From JALOOE01 sp964423545 (lineage in GTDB: Bacteria > Chloroflexota > Anaerolineae > CG2-30-64-16): DNA of 17,013 nucleotides. The translations under genes were made by a program, and so were the position numbers. Positions 7,943-15,101 of this stretch are shown in pieces (position 1 is the first letter of the stretch; the number at the start of each line of letters is the position of its first letter). Below the pieces are notes generated by a model, which ran no database searches, was not told the origin of the DNA, and saw only the letters and a list, made by a program, of their open reading frames with translations. The stretch spans positions 1 through 17,013 of the forward strand of contig CAYRFV010000106.1 of the NCBI GenBank assembly GCA_964423545.1, written 5' to 3'.

Positions 7943-8839
7943 ATGTCTGACACACTGATTCACCTATCCGCAGCGCTCGCATCCGCCGTTGAGACAACCG
8001 GAGGCAGCGTAGTGCGGGTCGAAGGTCGACGGCGGATGCCCGCCAGCGGCATCATCTGGTCGACCGATGGACTGATTGTCACTGCGCATCATGTCATCGA
8101 GCAGGACGAGAATATCGGCATCGGCCTGCCGGATGGCGGGCATGCCACGGCCGCGCTCGTTGGCCGCGATCCGTCCACGGATCTGGCGCTGCTGCGCGTC
8201 GAGGCGCGCGGCCTGACGCCGGCGACGTGGGTCGATGCGGGCGACTTGAGAGTCGGCCACCTGGCCCTGGCGCTGGGCCGGCCGGACGAGGGGATCATGG
8301 CGACGCTGGGCATCGTGAGCGCGCTGGGCAACGCATGGCGCACTCCGGCGGGAGGTCAGCTTGACACCTATCTGCAGAGCGATGTCGTGATGTATCCCGG
8401 ATTCTCCGGGGGGCCTTTGGCCAGCGCGGCCGGCGAAGTGATGGGGGTCAATTCTTCGGCGCTGGCGCGCGGGGTGAGCCTGGCGATCCCCGCAGCCACC
8501 GTGCGACGCGTGGTCGGGACGCTGCTGACCCACGGTCGCGTGCGCCGGGGGCACCTGGGCATCACTGCCCAAGCGGTGCGTCTGCCGGCCGGCCTGGCGC
8601 AGCAGCTCGGCCAGGAAACCGGCCTGTTGCTCGGTTCTGTGGAACCCAACAGCCCGGCCGAGCGGGGAGGCCTGTTCATGGGTGACACGATTGTTGCGCT
8701 GGGCGATCAACCCGTGCGACATCTTGACGACCTGCTGGCGCTGCTTGGCGGCGAACGAGTCGGCGCGCCGACGCCGGTGCGCATTATCCGCAGCGGCAGG
8801 GTGCTGGAGGCGCAGGTCGTGATCGGAGAGCAACCGTGA
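7943..8839 (+). CDS. HtrA-like trypsin-type serine protease with PDZ domain, no export signal
   Basis: I start at ATG 7943 because GGAGG stands just before it (7931-7935); the frame is open further upstream but lacks support. The 298-residue protein has the trypsin-fold triad H50 (VTAHHVI), D80 (PSTDLALL) and S155 (PGFSGGPL), followed by a PDZ domain (about 195-290) with GHLGI, VEPNSPAERGGLFMGD and a closing VRIIRSGR segment. HtrA/DegP proteins degrade or refold damaged proteins and are normally exported. Here no signal peptide or membrane helix is visible, so it may act in the cytoplasm or leave the cell by a non-standard route. It is followed 7 bases later by a second, PDZ-less protease of the same type. 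Confidence 0.88.
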   Translation: MSDTLIHLSAALASAVETTGGSVVRVEGRRRMPASGIIWSTDGLIVTAHHVIEQDENIGIGLPDGGHATAALVGRDPSTDLALLRVEARGLTPATWVDAGDLRVGHLALALGRPDEGIMATLGIVSALGNAWRTPAGGQLDTYLQSDVVMYPGFSGGPLASAAGEVMGVNSSALARGVSLAIPAATVRRVVGTLLTHGRVRRGHLGITAQAVRLPAGLAQQLGQETGLLLGSVEPNSPAERGGLFMGDTIVALGDQPVRHLDDLLALLGGERVGAPTPVRIIRSGRVLEAQVVIGEQP

Positions 8840-8846
8840 GGCGACC

Positions 8847-9440
8847 GTGTTGCAAGCATTGAACGCCGACCTGGACGAGATCGTGACGCGGGTGCGACGG
8901 AGCTTGGTGCGCATCTACCATGGCCGGCGCGGCGCAGGGTCGGGCGCCATCTGGCGCAGCGATGGCCTGGTGGTGACCAATGCACACGTCGTAGGGCACG
9001 GACCGGCCCAGGTGGAGCTGGCGGACGGTCGCACCCTTGCGGCGCAGATCGTGACCCAGGATGCCGGCCAGGACCTGGCGGCGCTGCGCCTGGAGGGCGC
9101 CGGCAGCGCCGATCTGCCGCCAATCCAGTTGGGTGATTCGCGGGCGCTGAAACCAGGCGAATGGGTGGTGGCCATCGGGCATCCATGGGGCGTGGAGGGC
9201 GCCGCGACGGCAGGCATCGTGATCGGAACCGGAGGCCGGCTGCCGGGAGCGCCGCGCAACGGCCATGAGTGGATTTCGCTCAGCCTTCATCTGCGGCCCG
9301 GTCATTCCGGCGGACCGCTGGTGGATGCTCGGGGCCGGCTGGTCGGCATCAACACGCTGATCAACGGGCCGGACGTAGGGGTCGCAATCCCCGTGCACGT
9401 GGTGACGGCGTTTCTCAGAGGGGTGACGCCGGGACGTTGA
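8847..9440 (+). CDS. Small trypsin-like serine protease without PDZ domain
   Basis: The gene starts with GTG, preceded by TGAGG six bases upstream and overlapping nothing; it lies 7 bases after the previous protease. The 197-residue product is a bare HtrA-type protease domain with H47 (VTNAHVV), D76 (AGQDLAAL) and S154 (LRPGHSGGPLVD). No signal peptide, membrane helix or PDZ domain is present. The aligned blocks with the neighbour (IIWSTDGLIVTAHHV against AIWRSDGLVVTNAHV) suggest an old tandem duplication followed by PDZ loss or gain. The two are probably one transcription unit that ends at the hairpin near 9468. Confidence 0.85.
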   Translation: MLQALNADLDEIVTRVRRSLVRIYHGRRGAGSGAIWRSDGLVVTNAHVVGHGPAQVELADGRTLAAQIVTQDAGQDLAALRLEGAGSADLPPIQLGDSRALKPGEWVVAIGHPWGVEGAATAGIVIGTGGRLPGAPRNGHEWISLSLHLRPGHSGGPLVDARGRLVGINTLINGPDVGVAIPVHVVTAFLRGVTPGR

Positions 9441-9467
9441 CCGATCCGCAAGGAGCGTCAGAGAGAA

Positions 9468-9498
9468 GGGGGAGACGCGCTTCCCGCGCGTCTCCCCC
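9468..9498. terminator. Perfect 13-bp terminator-type hairpin between convergent genes
   Basis: GGGGGAGACGCGC (9468-9480) and GCGCGTCTCCCCC (9486-9498) pair perfectly around the loop TTCCC. It lies between the stop codons of the plus-strand protease (9440) and the minus-strand protease (9531), so it can terminate from both sides. No T run follows on the plus strand. Confidence 0.65.
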
Positions 9499-9530
9499 AC
9501 GGTCGCTGACCTGCCATGCAGCCGTGCTGC

Positions 9531-11096
9531 TTACTGCCGATCCAGCTCGATGTCGTCCAACTCGACGACATCCGGGTCGTCGTCCGTGATCTCCAGTACA
9601 TCGTTCTCGGCGACACGTTGATAGCCTCGCGCGGAGACGATCACCGTATACGTCTCGCCGCGCACCAACGGTCTGTCCGAAGTGAAGACCCCGCCGGCAT
9701 CGGTGACGCCATAGGCCTGCACCGTGTTGACCTTGCCCTTGCTCTTGTCAGCATCGTAACTGCGCACCGTCTGACCCGGATAGAGGAATGCAATTGCCGC
9801 TCCCTGGATCGGACGCCGCGTGCTATGGTCAATGATCTTTCCCGAGATCGTGACCCCCTCGCTGAGCGCCTCACCGGACGGCTTCTGCGGGAGGTTCTTG
9901 GCGTTCGGATCGCCCACCGAGAATCGGCCCTCTTGCGCCACTGCGTCGTTGAGTCGCACCTGCAAAGTGTAGCGACCGTCGGACAGGCCGTTCTTGCCCT
10001 TCAGATAGATGTCGAGCACCCCCGACGCGCCATATTGCCACTTCAGATCTTCCTGGCCTGTCACCGTCTTGCCTTCCAACAGCCAGACATAGCTCCAGCG
10101 CGTTCCATCACGCATCCCCTGGTACGGCACGGCCGCATGCACCTCGGTCACGCCTTGAGGGAAGGCGTCAGCCGCACCGATCAGTTCGCCGGCCTTGAAG
10201 CCGGCGCCAAAGGCGAGTGCGCCGATGTTTTGGCCGTCGGGCAAGGTGGGTGAGCTGCCGATGGTCGCGTCACCGGTGGCGCTGGCGCTTTCACCGGCCC
10301 TGATCGCACGCTGAATCAAGGCAACCGCATGGTTGCTCGGACGAATCAGATAGATCACGGAGCCGGATTGATCCCTGACGCGCGCGGTGGGGATGCCCAT
10401 CAGCTCGCCGCGTTCGTTGACCGCCGCGCCGCCGCTGCTTCCTTGGTTGATCAAGACATCGGTCTTGATCCAGTCGACCGCCCCATCCTTGTCTTCATCG
10501 ATGAAGCCGGAGACCATTCCCTCGGTCGCGGTGACGGTGTCGCCACCCACGCCCGGATAGCCGATCACATACACCCTATCGAGCGCCTCGATTTCGTCGG
10601 AGTCGGCCAGGGGCAAGGTCACCAGCGGCAGCGGCTTGGGCAGCGGCTGCCGGCTGTTCACGTAGCTCGTGATCTTGAGCACAGCCAGATCAGCCTCGGG
10701 ATCGGTGGCGATCACGCGGGCGTTGTAAGTCGGCGCCGGCAACCGCCGCGCATCGGTCGTCATGGCGACCACCGACGTCCCCTGCCGGTTGTAAAGATCG
10801 CCTGGTCTCAGGCCGGCGCGCTCCAGCTCTCGGTCGCGCTCGCCGTCCACCGGGTATCCTACACAGTGAAAGTTGGTGAGGATATAGCCCAACTGGTTGA
10901 TCAGGGTGCCCGAGCACAGGCTACCCGCGTCCTTACTGAACTCGTATGGAGTCATCAGCTTGACGGAGGCGCGCAGCATGCCCTGCCTGGCCGTCCTACC
11001 GACATCCTGCGCCGACGAGCCACCCGCGATCCCGGTCAGCACAATGACCAGGGCAAGCACCAGCGCATAGTACGGCCGCTTGATCTTTGCATTCAT
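9531..11096 (-). CDS. Secreted trypsin-like serine protease with C-terminal carboxypeptidase-regulatory-like domain
   Basis: The 521-residue protein opens with a signal peptide (Lys-rich start, hydrophobic 10-24, likely cleavage near GGSSAQ). The protease domain (about 40-265) has H77 (LTNFHCVG), D136 (PEADLAVL) and S221 (NQGSSGGAAVN). A middle beta-rich region (about 290-395) includes VWLLEGKTVTGQ. Residues about 414-505 resemble a carboxypeptidase regulatory-like (Ig-type) domain, GVTISGKIID...GAAIAFLYPG, and the tail is strongly acidic. There is no PDZ. It is the last gene of the minus-strand operon, 3 bases after the preceding stop, and is followed by the 9468 hairpin. A role in cleaving envelope or extracellular proteins is inferred. 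Confidence 0.85.
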   Translation of the reverse strand: MNAKIKRPYYALVLALVIVLTGIAGGSSAQDVGRTARQGMLRASVKLMTPYEFSKDAGSLCSGTLINQLGYILTNFHCVGYPVDGERDRELERAGLRPGDLYNRQGTSVVAMTTDARRLPAPTYNARVIATDPEADLAVLKITSYVNSRQPLPKPLPLVTLPLADSDEIEALDRVYVIGYPGVGGDTVTATEGMVSGFIDEDKDGAVDWIKTDVLINQGSSGGAAVNERGELMGIPTARVRDQSGSVIYLIRPSNHAVALIQRAIRAGESASATGDATIGSSPTLPDGQNIGALAFGAGFKAGELIGAADAFPQGVTEVHAAVPYQGMRDGTRWSYVWLLEGKTVTGQEDLKWQYGASGVLDIYLKGKNGLSDGRYTLQVRLNDAVAQEGRFSVGDPNAKNLPQKPSGEALSEGVTISGKIIDHSTRRPIQGAAIAFLYPGQTVRSYDADKSKGKVNTVQAYGVTDAGGVFTSDRPLVRGETYTVIVSARGYQRVAENDVLEITDDDPDVVELDDIELDRQ

Positions 11097-11099
11097 CTG

Positions 11100-11732
11100 C
11101 TACTCTGCCTTGAGGGATGCCAGGATCTTCTCCCAGCGCCCCACTTCCTGTTGGTACGTGTCGGTGCTGGCCTCGAACGTCACGACGGTGATGGTATCGC
11201 CGTGCTTCATCAGAATATCTTGTGCGCGGACGATCGCCGGCACACTGCCAGCGGCGCCGCCCATCGCCGGCCCGGCGACATGGGCGTAATCAACCACGAT
11301 CGCGGGCTGCTGCGCCACCGTCGTCTGATCGATCTGAAGCACATTGTAGATGGGCATCATACGACCCTGACGCGTGCTCCATGAGAGGGCGATATCTCCG
11401 AGGGAGCTGGCCGCTCGCCCCAGCTCACCGAGCGGAATCCGGCGCACCCGAACGCTGGTCGGAAACTGCACCGACGAGTTCGGATCGATGACATGGAAAA
11501 CGTGGAAGTCCTCCTCGTCGGCGAGCAGGGTCCAGCCCGCCGGATACTGGAGCGACATCCCGTCCTGGGTGAATGTCGCAACTCGGCCCTCGATGCGACT
11601 CCTCAGGAACAATCCTGCCCCGAGCATGAACAACACGACCAGCCAGACCAACCACTCTGCGGCTGCCACGCGTTCGGCCCGAGAGGACGCCCTGGAGATG
11701 GTCATGGATGTCATCGCGCTGCCTCCGCTCAT
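11100..11732 (-). CDS. Single-pass membrane protein with an extracytoplasmic domain (PsbP/DUF1795-like fold possible)
   Basis: The 210-residue product has one membrane helix (about 24-43, from AAEWLVWLVVLFMLGAGLFL) followed by an external domain that begins ATFTQDGMSLQYPAGWTLLA. That opening, with a YPxGW motif and a closing LEKILASLK-like helix (here WEKILASLKAE), recalls PsbP/DUF1795-type proteins, but I do not recognise a function. Its ATG overlaps the PrsW-fold stop codon (ATGA) and its TAG lies 3 bases before the protease start, so it is translated together with both neighbours. It may be an accessory or sensor for the protease downstream; this is inference from position. Confidence 0.75.
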   Translation of the reverse strand: MSGGSAMTSMTISRASSRAERVAAAEWLVWLVVLFMLGAGLFLRSRIEGRVATFTQDGMSLQYPAGWTLLADEEDFHVFHVIDPNSSVQFPTSVRVRRIPLGELGRAASSLGDIALSWSTRQGRMMPIYNVLQIDQTTVAQQPAIVVDYAHVAGPAMGGAAGSVPAIVRAQDILMKHGDTITVVTFEASTDTYQQEVGRWEKILASLKAE

Positions 11733-13972
11733 TGCGCCCTGCCCGCCAGCACCAGGCTGTTACTTCGCCGCATAAAGGCGAAAAGCGCCAGGAAGACGGC
11801 TGCGGCAATCAGTGACGACAACAACAGACCTCTGAACGGCGTCGACTGCAGACCGGATCGCGATACGATCTCCAGCGCGCTCGTGACGATGCCGTTCAGC
11901 ACAGCGGTCAGGATCACCCCAAACGGCAGCCAAAGTGGGCTGTGATCCTCGAACTTGGCCTGGCCGAGGAAATAGCCGAGCACACCGCCGAAGCTGGCGT
12001 AGGCCAGCGCCGTGACCGCCACGCGAATCGCGCCGACGCCGAGGTCGACGCCGCCATGGCTGACAACATAGCTGATGCTCATCATGGAGGCGTACCCCAG
12101 GCCCGCGGCCGCGCCGTAAATGATGCCATCCACCGGCTCATCGAACTCGTCGCTACGAAACACCGTGTAGCGCACGGCGGCATAGATCAGGAACGATTGG
12201 ACCACACCGACAATCAGCACATCGGCGGCAACCCTGCTCCAAACGCTATATCCTGCCCATTCGTTGACACGAAAGAAGCTTGCGATCAGCGGCTGTCCGA
12301 TGGCGCCCGACAGGACGGCGCCCAGGGCGAACACGCCGAGAACGTAGCGCTTCGGCTCGGGCTCCAGCCGATCCTGGAGATAGAAGACGATGAGCCAGAT
12401 GACGGCCGGCACGAGGGCCAGCAGCAGGCCGGCGATGAGCAGTGCGAACCCTTGCGCCAGCGGCCCGATGTTCTGTGCGACGAGGGATGTCAGTCCCACA
12501 AACACGAGGAGCCCGGCGATCAGGCCCAAGGTAGCGCGCCATGTGCCGCTGCGACCCTGGATCATCCGACGGTAGTGCGCTTCGCAGTAGGCCCGGCCGC
12601 CGAGCATCCTGCCCGTGCCCTTGATCGGCGCATTGCAGACCACACAATACTCGCCGACCGGCGCAACTTCCGCTTCCTGGATCGTCTGTTGGACCACTTT
12701 CGTCCCGGCTTTGCGGCGCTCGATCTCGCGCAGTTGCATGCGAGCGCGGCGGCCGCCGTCGGGCAACGAGTCTTCCGCTATCAAAGCCTGGCTGAGCAGC
12801 TGCTGAGCCTCATCATATTCCTGTTTCTGGATCAGGATGGCGGCCAGGTTGGCCGCAGCTAACGCGTTCTTGGCGTTCTGTTCGAGGTCCTGGCGCAGGC
12901 GCCGCTCCCGCGCCTCCCTGACGTTGCTGCCGGTGAGCGCCGTGCCCAGATCAAAAATCATGTCAAACACGACATCCCCGACGTCGTCCGGCTTGTAGAA
13001 TTCGGCCCGATGACGGACCACGCAATGCGTGCGCGGCACGATCATATCGAGCGCGCGCGCCACCTGCATATGCAGCTCCGCCTGGTTCAACTCGCCATCG
13101 AGATACAGATCGACTTTCTCGCCCCCGTCGACAACCACATTAAGAAACCGCTCCTGGCCCGCCCAACGCAACGAGTGCAACAGAAGCGGCTCCGGCCTCA
13201 GATTCTCGACGCTCAGATGCCCCACTTTGGTCCAGACATGCACCCGCTCGGTGTGTGCGTCCATATCGACCTGAACGGGGATGACCTGAACCTGCGGATA
13301 TTGCACATCGAGGAACTCGAAGAAATGGGCAGAGTAATCCTTGAAGACGCCCACATGCTCATGGACTTCGCCGTCTTCGGTGATCTCGAAGACCACGCGT
13401 TGGCCGATGTAGTTTTCCAGAAGCGGATCGGACTGATGGCCGATCTCGCCGATGTATTTCTCGCCCAGTTTGCTCAGGGATGAACTGGCGTCCTCAATCA
13501 GGAATCTGCTCCCGGCCTTCTGGAACTGGCCGAGCAGCACATTGATGACCTCCTGGAGCGAGTCGGTGGCTGTGCTGAGGAAATTCCGCGTGCTGCGCGC
13601 CAGACGGCGCAACAGGTTGGGATGGAATGCGTTGCGGATGTCCCGATCCCGCTTCCTGCGGCCCCACTCCGAGAGCTTGTCGGCATAGCGATAGATCGCC
13701 TGAATGCTCTGGTACTCAGCGCCGTACAGCACATAACTGGACTCGACATGCCTCTCATCCTGCAGCGCGTCCGCATAGGACAGCTCAAGCCCGGTCGATT
13801 CCAGGCTCATGATGCCCCAGATCAACTTGCCGTCCGCCCGTTCGACGGTGACATGGAAGCCGACGAAATCGTTCAGACAGCGATCCCTGATCCGCGAGCG
13901 GACATACGCCCCGATCAGCGTCACCAGAAAGATCAAGCCAACGGTGATGAAAAGCGACCAGTTGATCTCCAT
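11729..13972 (-). CDS. PrsW-fold multi-pass membrane protein with degenerate catalytic motifs
   Basis: ATG 13972 is chosen because AGGTGG lies eight bases upstream; GTG starts at 13975 and 13984 are weaker. Counting from GTG 13984 (subtract four for the chosen start), the protein has one N-terminal helix (8-28), a large soluble part, a TPR-like helical pair (372-405), a possible zinc knuckle (C447-x2-C450, C467-x2-H470), and about eight helices from 484 to 738. The latter match PrsW-type intramembrane proteases: PAVIWLIVFYLQDRLEPEPK, then EFDEPVDGIIYGAAAGLGYA. However, the EExxK motif expected before EFDEP reads Q596-S597-F-L-I600; the EN after GLGFA reads MS; and His positions near GYFLG and in the last helices read Tyr and Asn. 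It is probably a non-catalytic relative that binds rather than cuts. It is the fourth gene of the operon. Confidence 0.8.
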   Translation of the reverse strand: MEINWSLFITVGLIFLVTLIGAYVRSRIRDRCLNDFVGFHVTVERADGKLIWGIMSLESTGLELSYADALQDERHVESSYVLYGAEYQSIQAIYRYADKLSEWGRRKRDRDIRNAFHPNLLRRLARSTRNFLSTATDSLQEVINVLLGQFQKAGSRFLIEDASSSLSKLGEKYIGEIGHQSDPLLENYIGQRVVFEITEDGEVHEHVGVFKDYSAHFFEFLDVQYPQVQVIPVQVDMDAHTERVHVWTKVGHLSVENLRPEPLLLHSLRWAGQERFLNVVVDGGEKVDLYLDGELNQAELHMQVARALDMIVPRTHCVVRHRAEFYKPDDVGDVVFDMIFDLGTALTGSNVREARERRLRQDLEQNAKNALAAANLAAILIQKQEYDEAQQLLSQALIAEDSLPDGGRRARMQLREIERRKAGTKVVQQTIQEAEVAPVGEYCVVCNAPIKGTGRMLGGRAYCEAHYRRMIQGRSGTWRATLGLIAGLLVFVGLTSLVAQNIGPLAQGFALLIAGLLLALVPAVIWLIVFYLQDRLEPEPKRYVLGVFALGAVLSGAIGQPLIASFFRVNEWAGYSVWSRVAADVLIVGVVQSFLIYAAVRYTVFRSDEFDEPVDGIIYGAAAGLGYASMMSISYVVSHGGVDLGVGAIRVAVTALAYASFGGVLGYFLGQAKFEDHSPLWLPFGVILTAVLNGIVTSALEIVSRSGLQSTPFRGLLLSSLIAAAVFLALFAFMRRSNSLVLAGRAQ

Positions 13973-14009
13973 CACAAGCGCCACCTGTAGATTCGGTCAC
14001 ATTGTCCGG

Positions 14010-14756
14010 CTAATCGGGCCATTCGATCTCCGACGCAACGATGGCGCCGGGCTCGGTTGCGCCAACCAGCACGTCCAAAGCCGCGAGCACCACCGACTGC
14101 TGGGTCTCCCCGCGGCCTGCCGGGCCAAGCGGCGCCCCGTAGGGAAACCGAACGTGGAGCGCCCGGGGCGGCTTGACATTCTCGATGATATCCCGGTTCA
14201 TGACCACACACACGGTGGGTATGCCGTGTTCCTCGATGACCCTCGCGATCAGTCCCACGGACTGCTGGCAGATCGGTCAACACGGCGTCAAGAGAGCGAC
14301 ATCGACGCCATCGCCTTTGAGCCGCCGGGCGACGATCGGCGCGAATTCACCGACCAACTGGCGCGGCTCCGGCAGGTAACCCATGAAACTGTATATCCAC
14401 GGATGGAGACGAGCGATCACCCCCGAAGTTACGAGCTGCGACAGGTGCGCGATCGGCAGAACCGTGTTGACATCGGCAGCCACGTGCTGGTGGTTGTAGT
14501 GCGTGTGCGCGATTTGCAGACGGTCGGGTGGGGTGTCGGTGTGAATCTCGCGGAACGAGGGATCGCCCAGGTCATNNNNNNNNNNATGAACGTCGGCGCG
14601 ATACAGGCCGCAGGTTGTCACCAGCGCCAGGACGCACTCGGCCAACGGCTTGGTCAGGGGCGCCCACGGGGCGTGATCGTTGACGATCCACGCGAAATGT
14701 GGGTCCCATCGCCGCTGGACGTTCTTTTGCACCGACTCAAGCTTGCTGGTCAACAT
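14010..14756 (-). CDS. PrdB/GrdB-family selenoprotein, read through an in-frame UGA
   Basis: Family sequence (glycine/sarcosine/betaine/D-proline reductase selenoprotein B) runs on both sides of a TGA at 14277-14279 in one frame. Before it: WDPHFAWIVNDHAPW, LALVTTCGLY, DLGDPSFREI, ARRLKGDGVDVALLTPC; after it: PICQQSVGLIARVIEEHGIP and a final VRFPYGAPLGPAG. The TGA is about residue 160 and gives C-U-P-I-C, a redox-type U-x-x-C motif; family members have Cys or Sec here. A hairpin of bacterial SECIS type starts 12 bases later. Length (about 248) fits PrdB rather than the longer GrdB, but no prdA is present, so true proline reductase activity is not implied. The N run (14576-14585) lies inside the gene and keeps the frame. 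ATG 14756 is used; GTG 14768 overlaps the YtxH stop (GTGA) and is an equal alternative. Translation needs selenocysteine insertion machinery elsewhere in the genome. Confidence 0.85.
14246..14275 (-). promoter_or_regulatory. Candidate bacterial SECIS hairpin of the PrdB-like gene
   Basis: On the minus strand CAGTCC and GGACTG pair perfectly around the loop GTG. The loop begins with G, 18 bases after the TGA, within the range usual for bacterial SECIS elements (a G among the first two loop bases, roughly 16-37 bases downstream). A lower CGAT/ATCG helix (outer bases 14275-14272 and 14249-14246) closes the structure across a one-sided 7-base bulge. SelB would be expected to bind it. Confidence 0.7.
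14576..14585. other. Assembly gap of ten N inside the PrdB-like gene
   Basis: Ten undetermined bases interrupt the gene between ADVH and DLGDPSFREI. The reading frame is consistent on both sides if the gap length is real, with the last N completing a codon that ends in AT (Asn, Asp, His or Tyr). If the ten N are only a placeholder, a few residues may be missing. Confidence 0.95.
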
Positions 14757-14764
14757 GCGCACGC

Positions 14765-15001
14765 TCACTGCGACAGGTTGACCGGCGGCTTCTGAAACTG
14801 CTTCGCCTGCGCAAACTGCGCCTCGAGCTCCGCGCGCCTCTCGGCGGCCGCCCGGCGACCCTCCTGGGCCACTGCGTCGAGGCGTTCGCGAATCTGCTGT
14901 TGGAAGTCCCCACCGGACTGGGGCGCCAGAAACAGCGCCGTCACGGCCCCGATCATGGCTCCGATGACGAAGCCCCCTACGAAGCTGATGGTCTTGTCCA
15001 T
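14765..15001 (-). CDS. YtxH-like small membrane protein
   Basis: The start at ATG 15001 follows GAGGAG five to six bases upstream. The 78-residue product opens with MDKTISFVGGFVIGAMIGAV, a glycine-rich membrane segment, then LFLAPQSGGDFQQQIRERL, the standard YtxH pattern (hydrophobic G-x-x-x-G helix, LxAPxSGxE-type turn, charged coiled helix). The C-terminal part is rich in Ala, Arg, Glu and Gln and likely forms a long helix. YtxH proteins occur in general stress regulons, with no defined biochemical role. It sits between the two selenoprotein genes, with a 100-base gap after the rhodanese stop and a 4-base overlap or short gap to the PrdB-like gene. Confidence 0.85.
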   Translation of the reverse strand: MDKTISFVGGFVIGAMIGAVTALFLAPQSGGDFQQQIRERLDAVAQEGRRAAAERRAELEAQFAQAKQFQKPPVNLSQ

Positions 15002-15101
15002 GAGTTCTCCTCGCTTGCTGTGGAAAAGGTGCACTCATCCAGGATGCGAGCTGGAAAGAGCCCGATCCTGCGACGGCCTCGGACGTTGAGATGAGCCGCG
15101 C

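Noticed and set aside
9516..11384. Long plus-strand frames opposite the secreted protease
   Set aside because: They are antisense shadows in GC-rich DNA, without family motifs or ribosome sites; the minus strand carries a complete protease.
11942..13483. Plus-strand frames opposite the PrsW-fold gene
   Set aside because: They are rich in His, Asp and Arg with no membrane or domain pattern, as expected for shadows of a hydrophobic gene.
14010..14258. A separate 82-residue protein downstream of the TGA
   Set aside because: Its GTG start is an internal Val codon of the conserved QQSVGLIAR segment. The sequence is the C-terminal part of the PrdB-like selenoprotein.
14010..14756. Functional D-proline or glycine reductase
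   Set aside because: No prdA, grdA, grdC/D or thioredoxin partner gene is in the window, so only family membership is claimed, not the Stickland reaction.
14277..15038. A 253-residue minus-strand frame covering the YtxH region and the first part of the PrdB-like gene
   Set aside because: Its first ~90 residues are Arg/Gly-rich shadow sequence of the YtxH gene in another frame. Family-like sequence begins only near 14768, and the real gene continues past the TGA.
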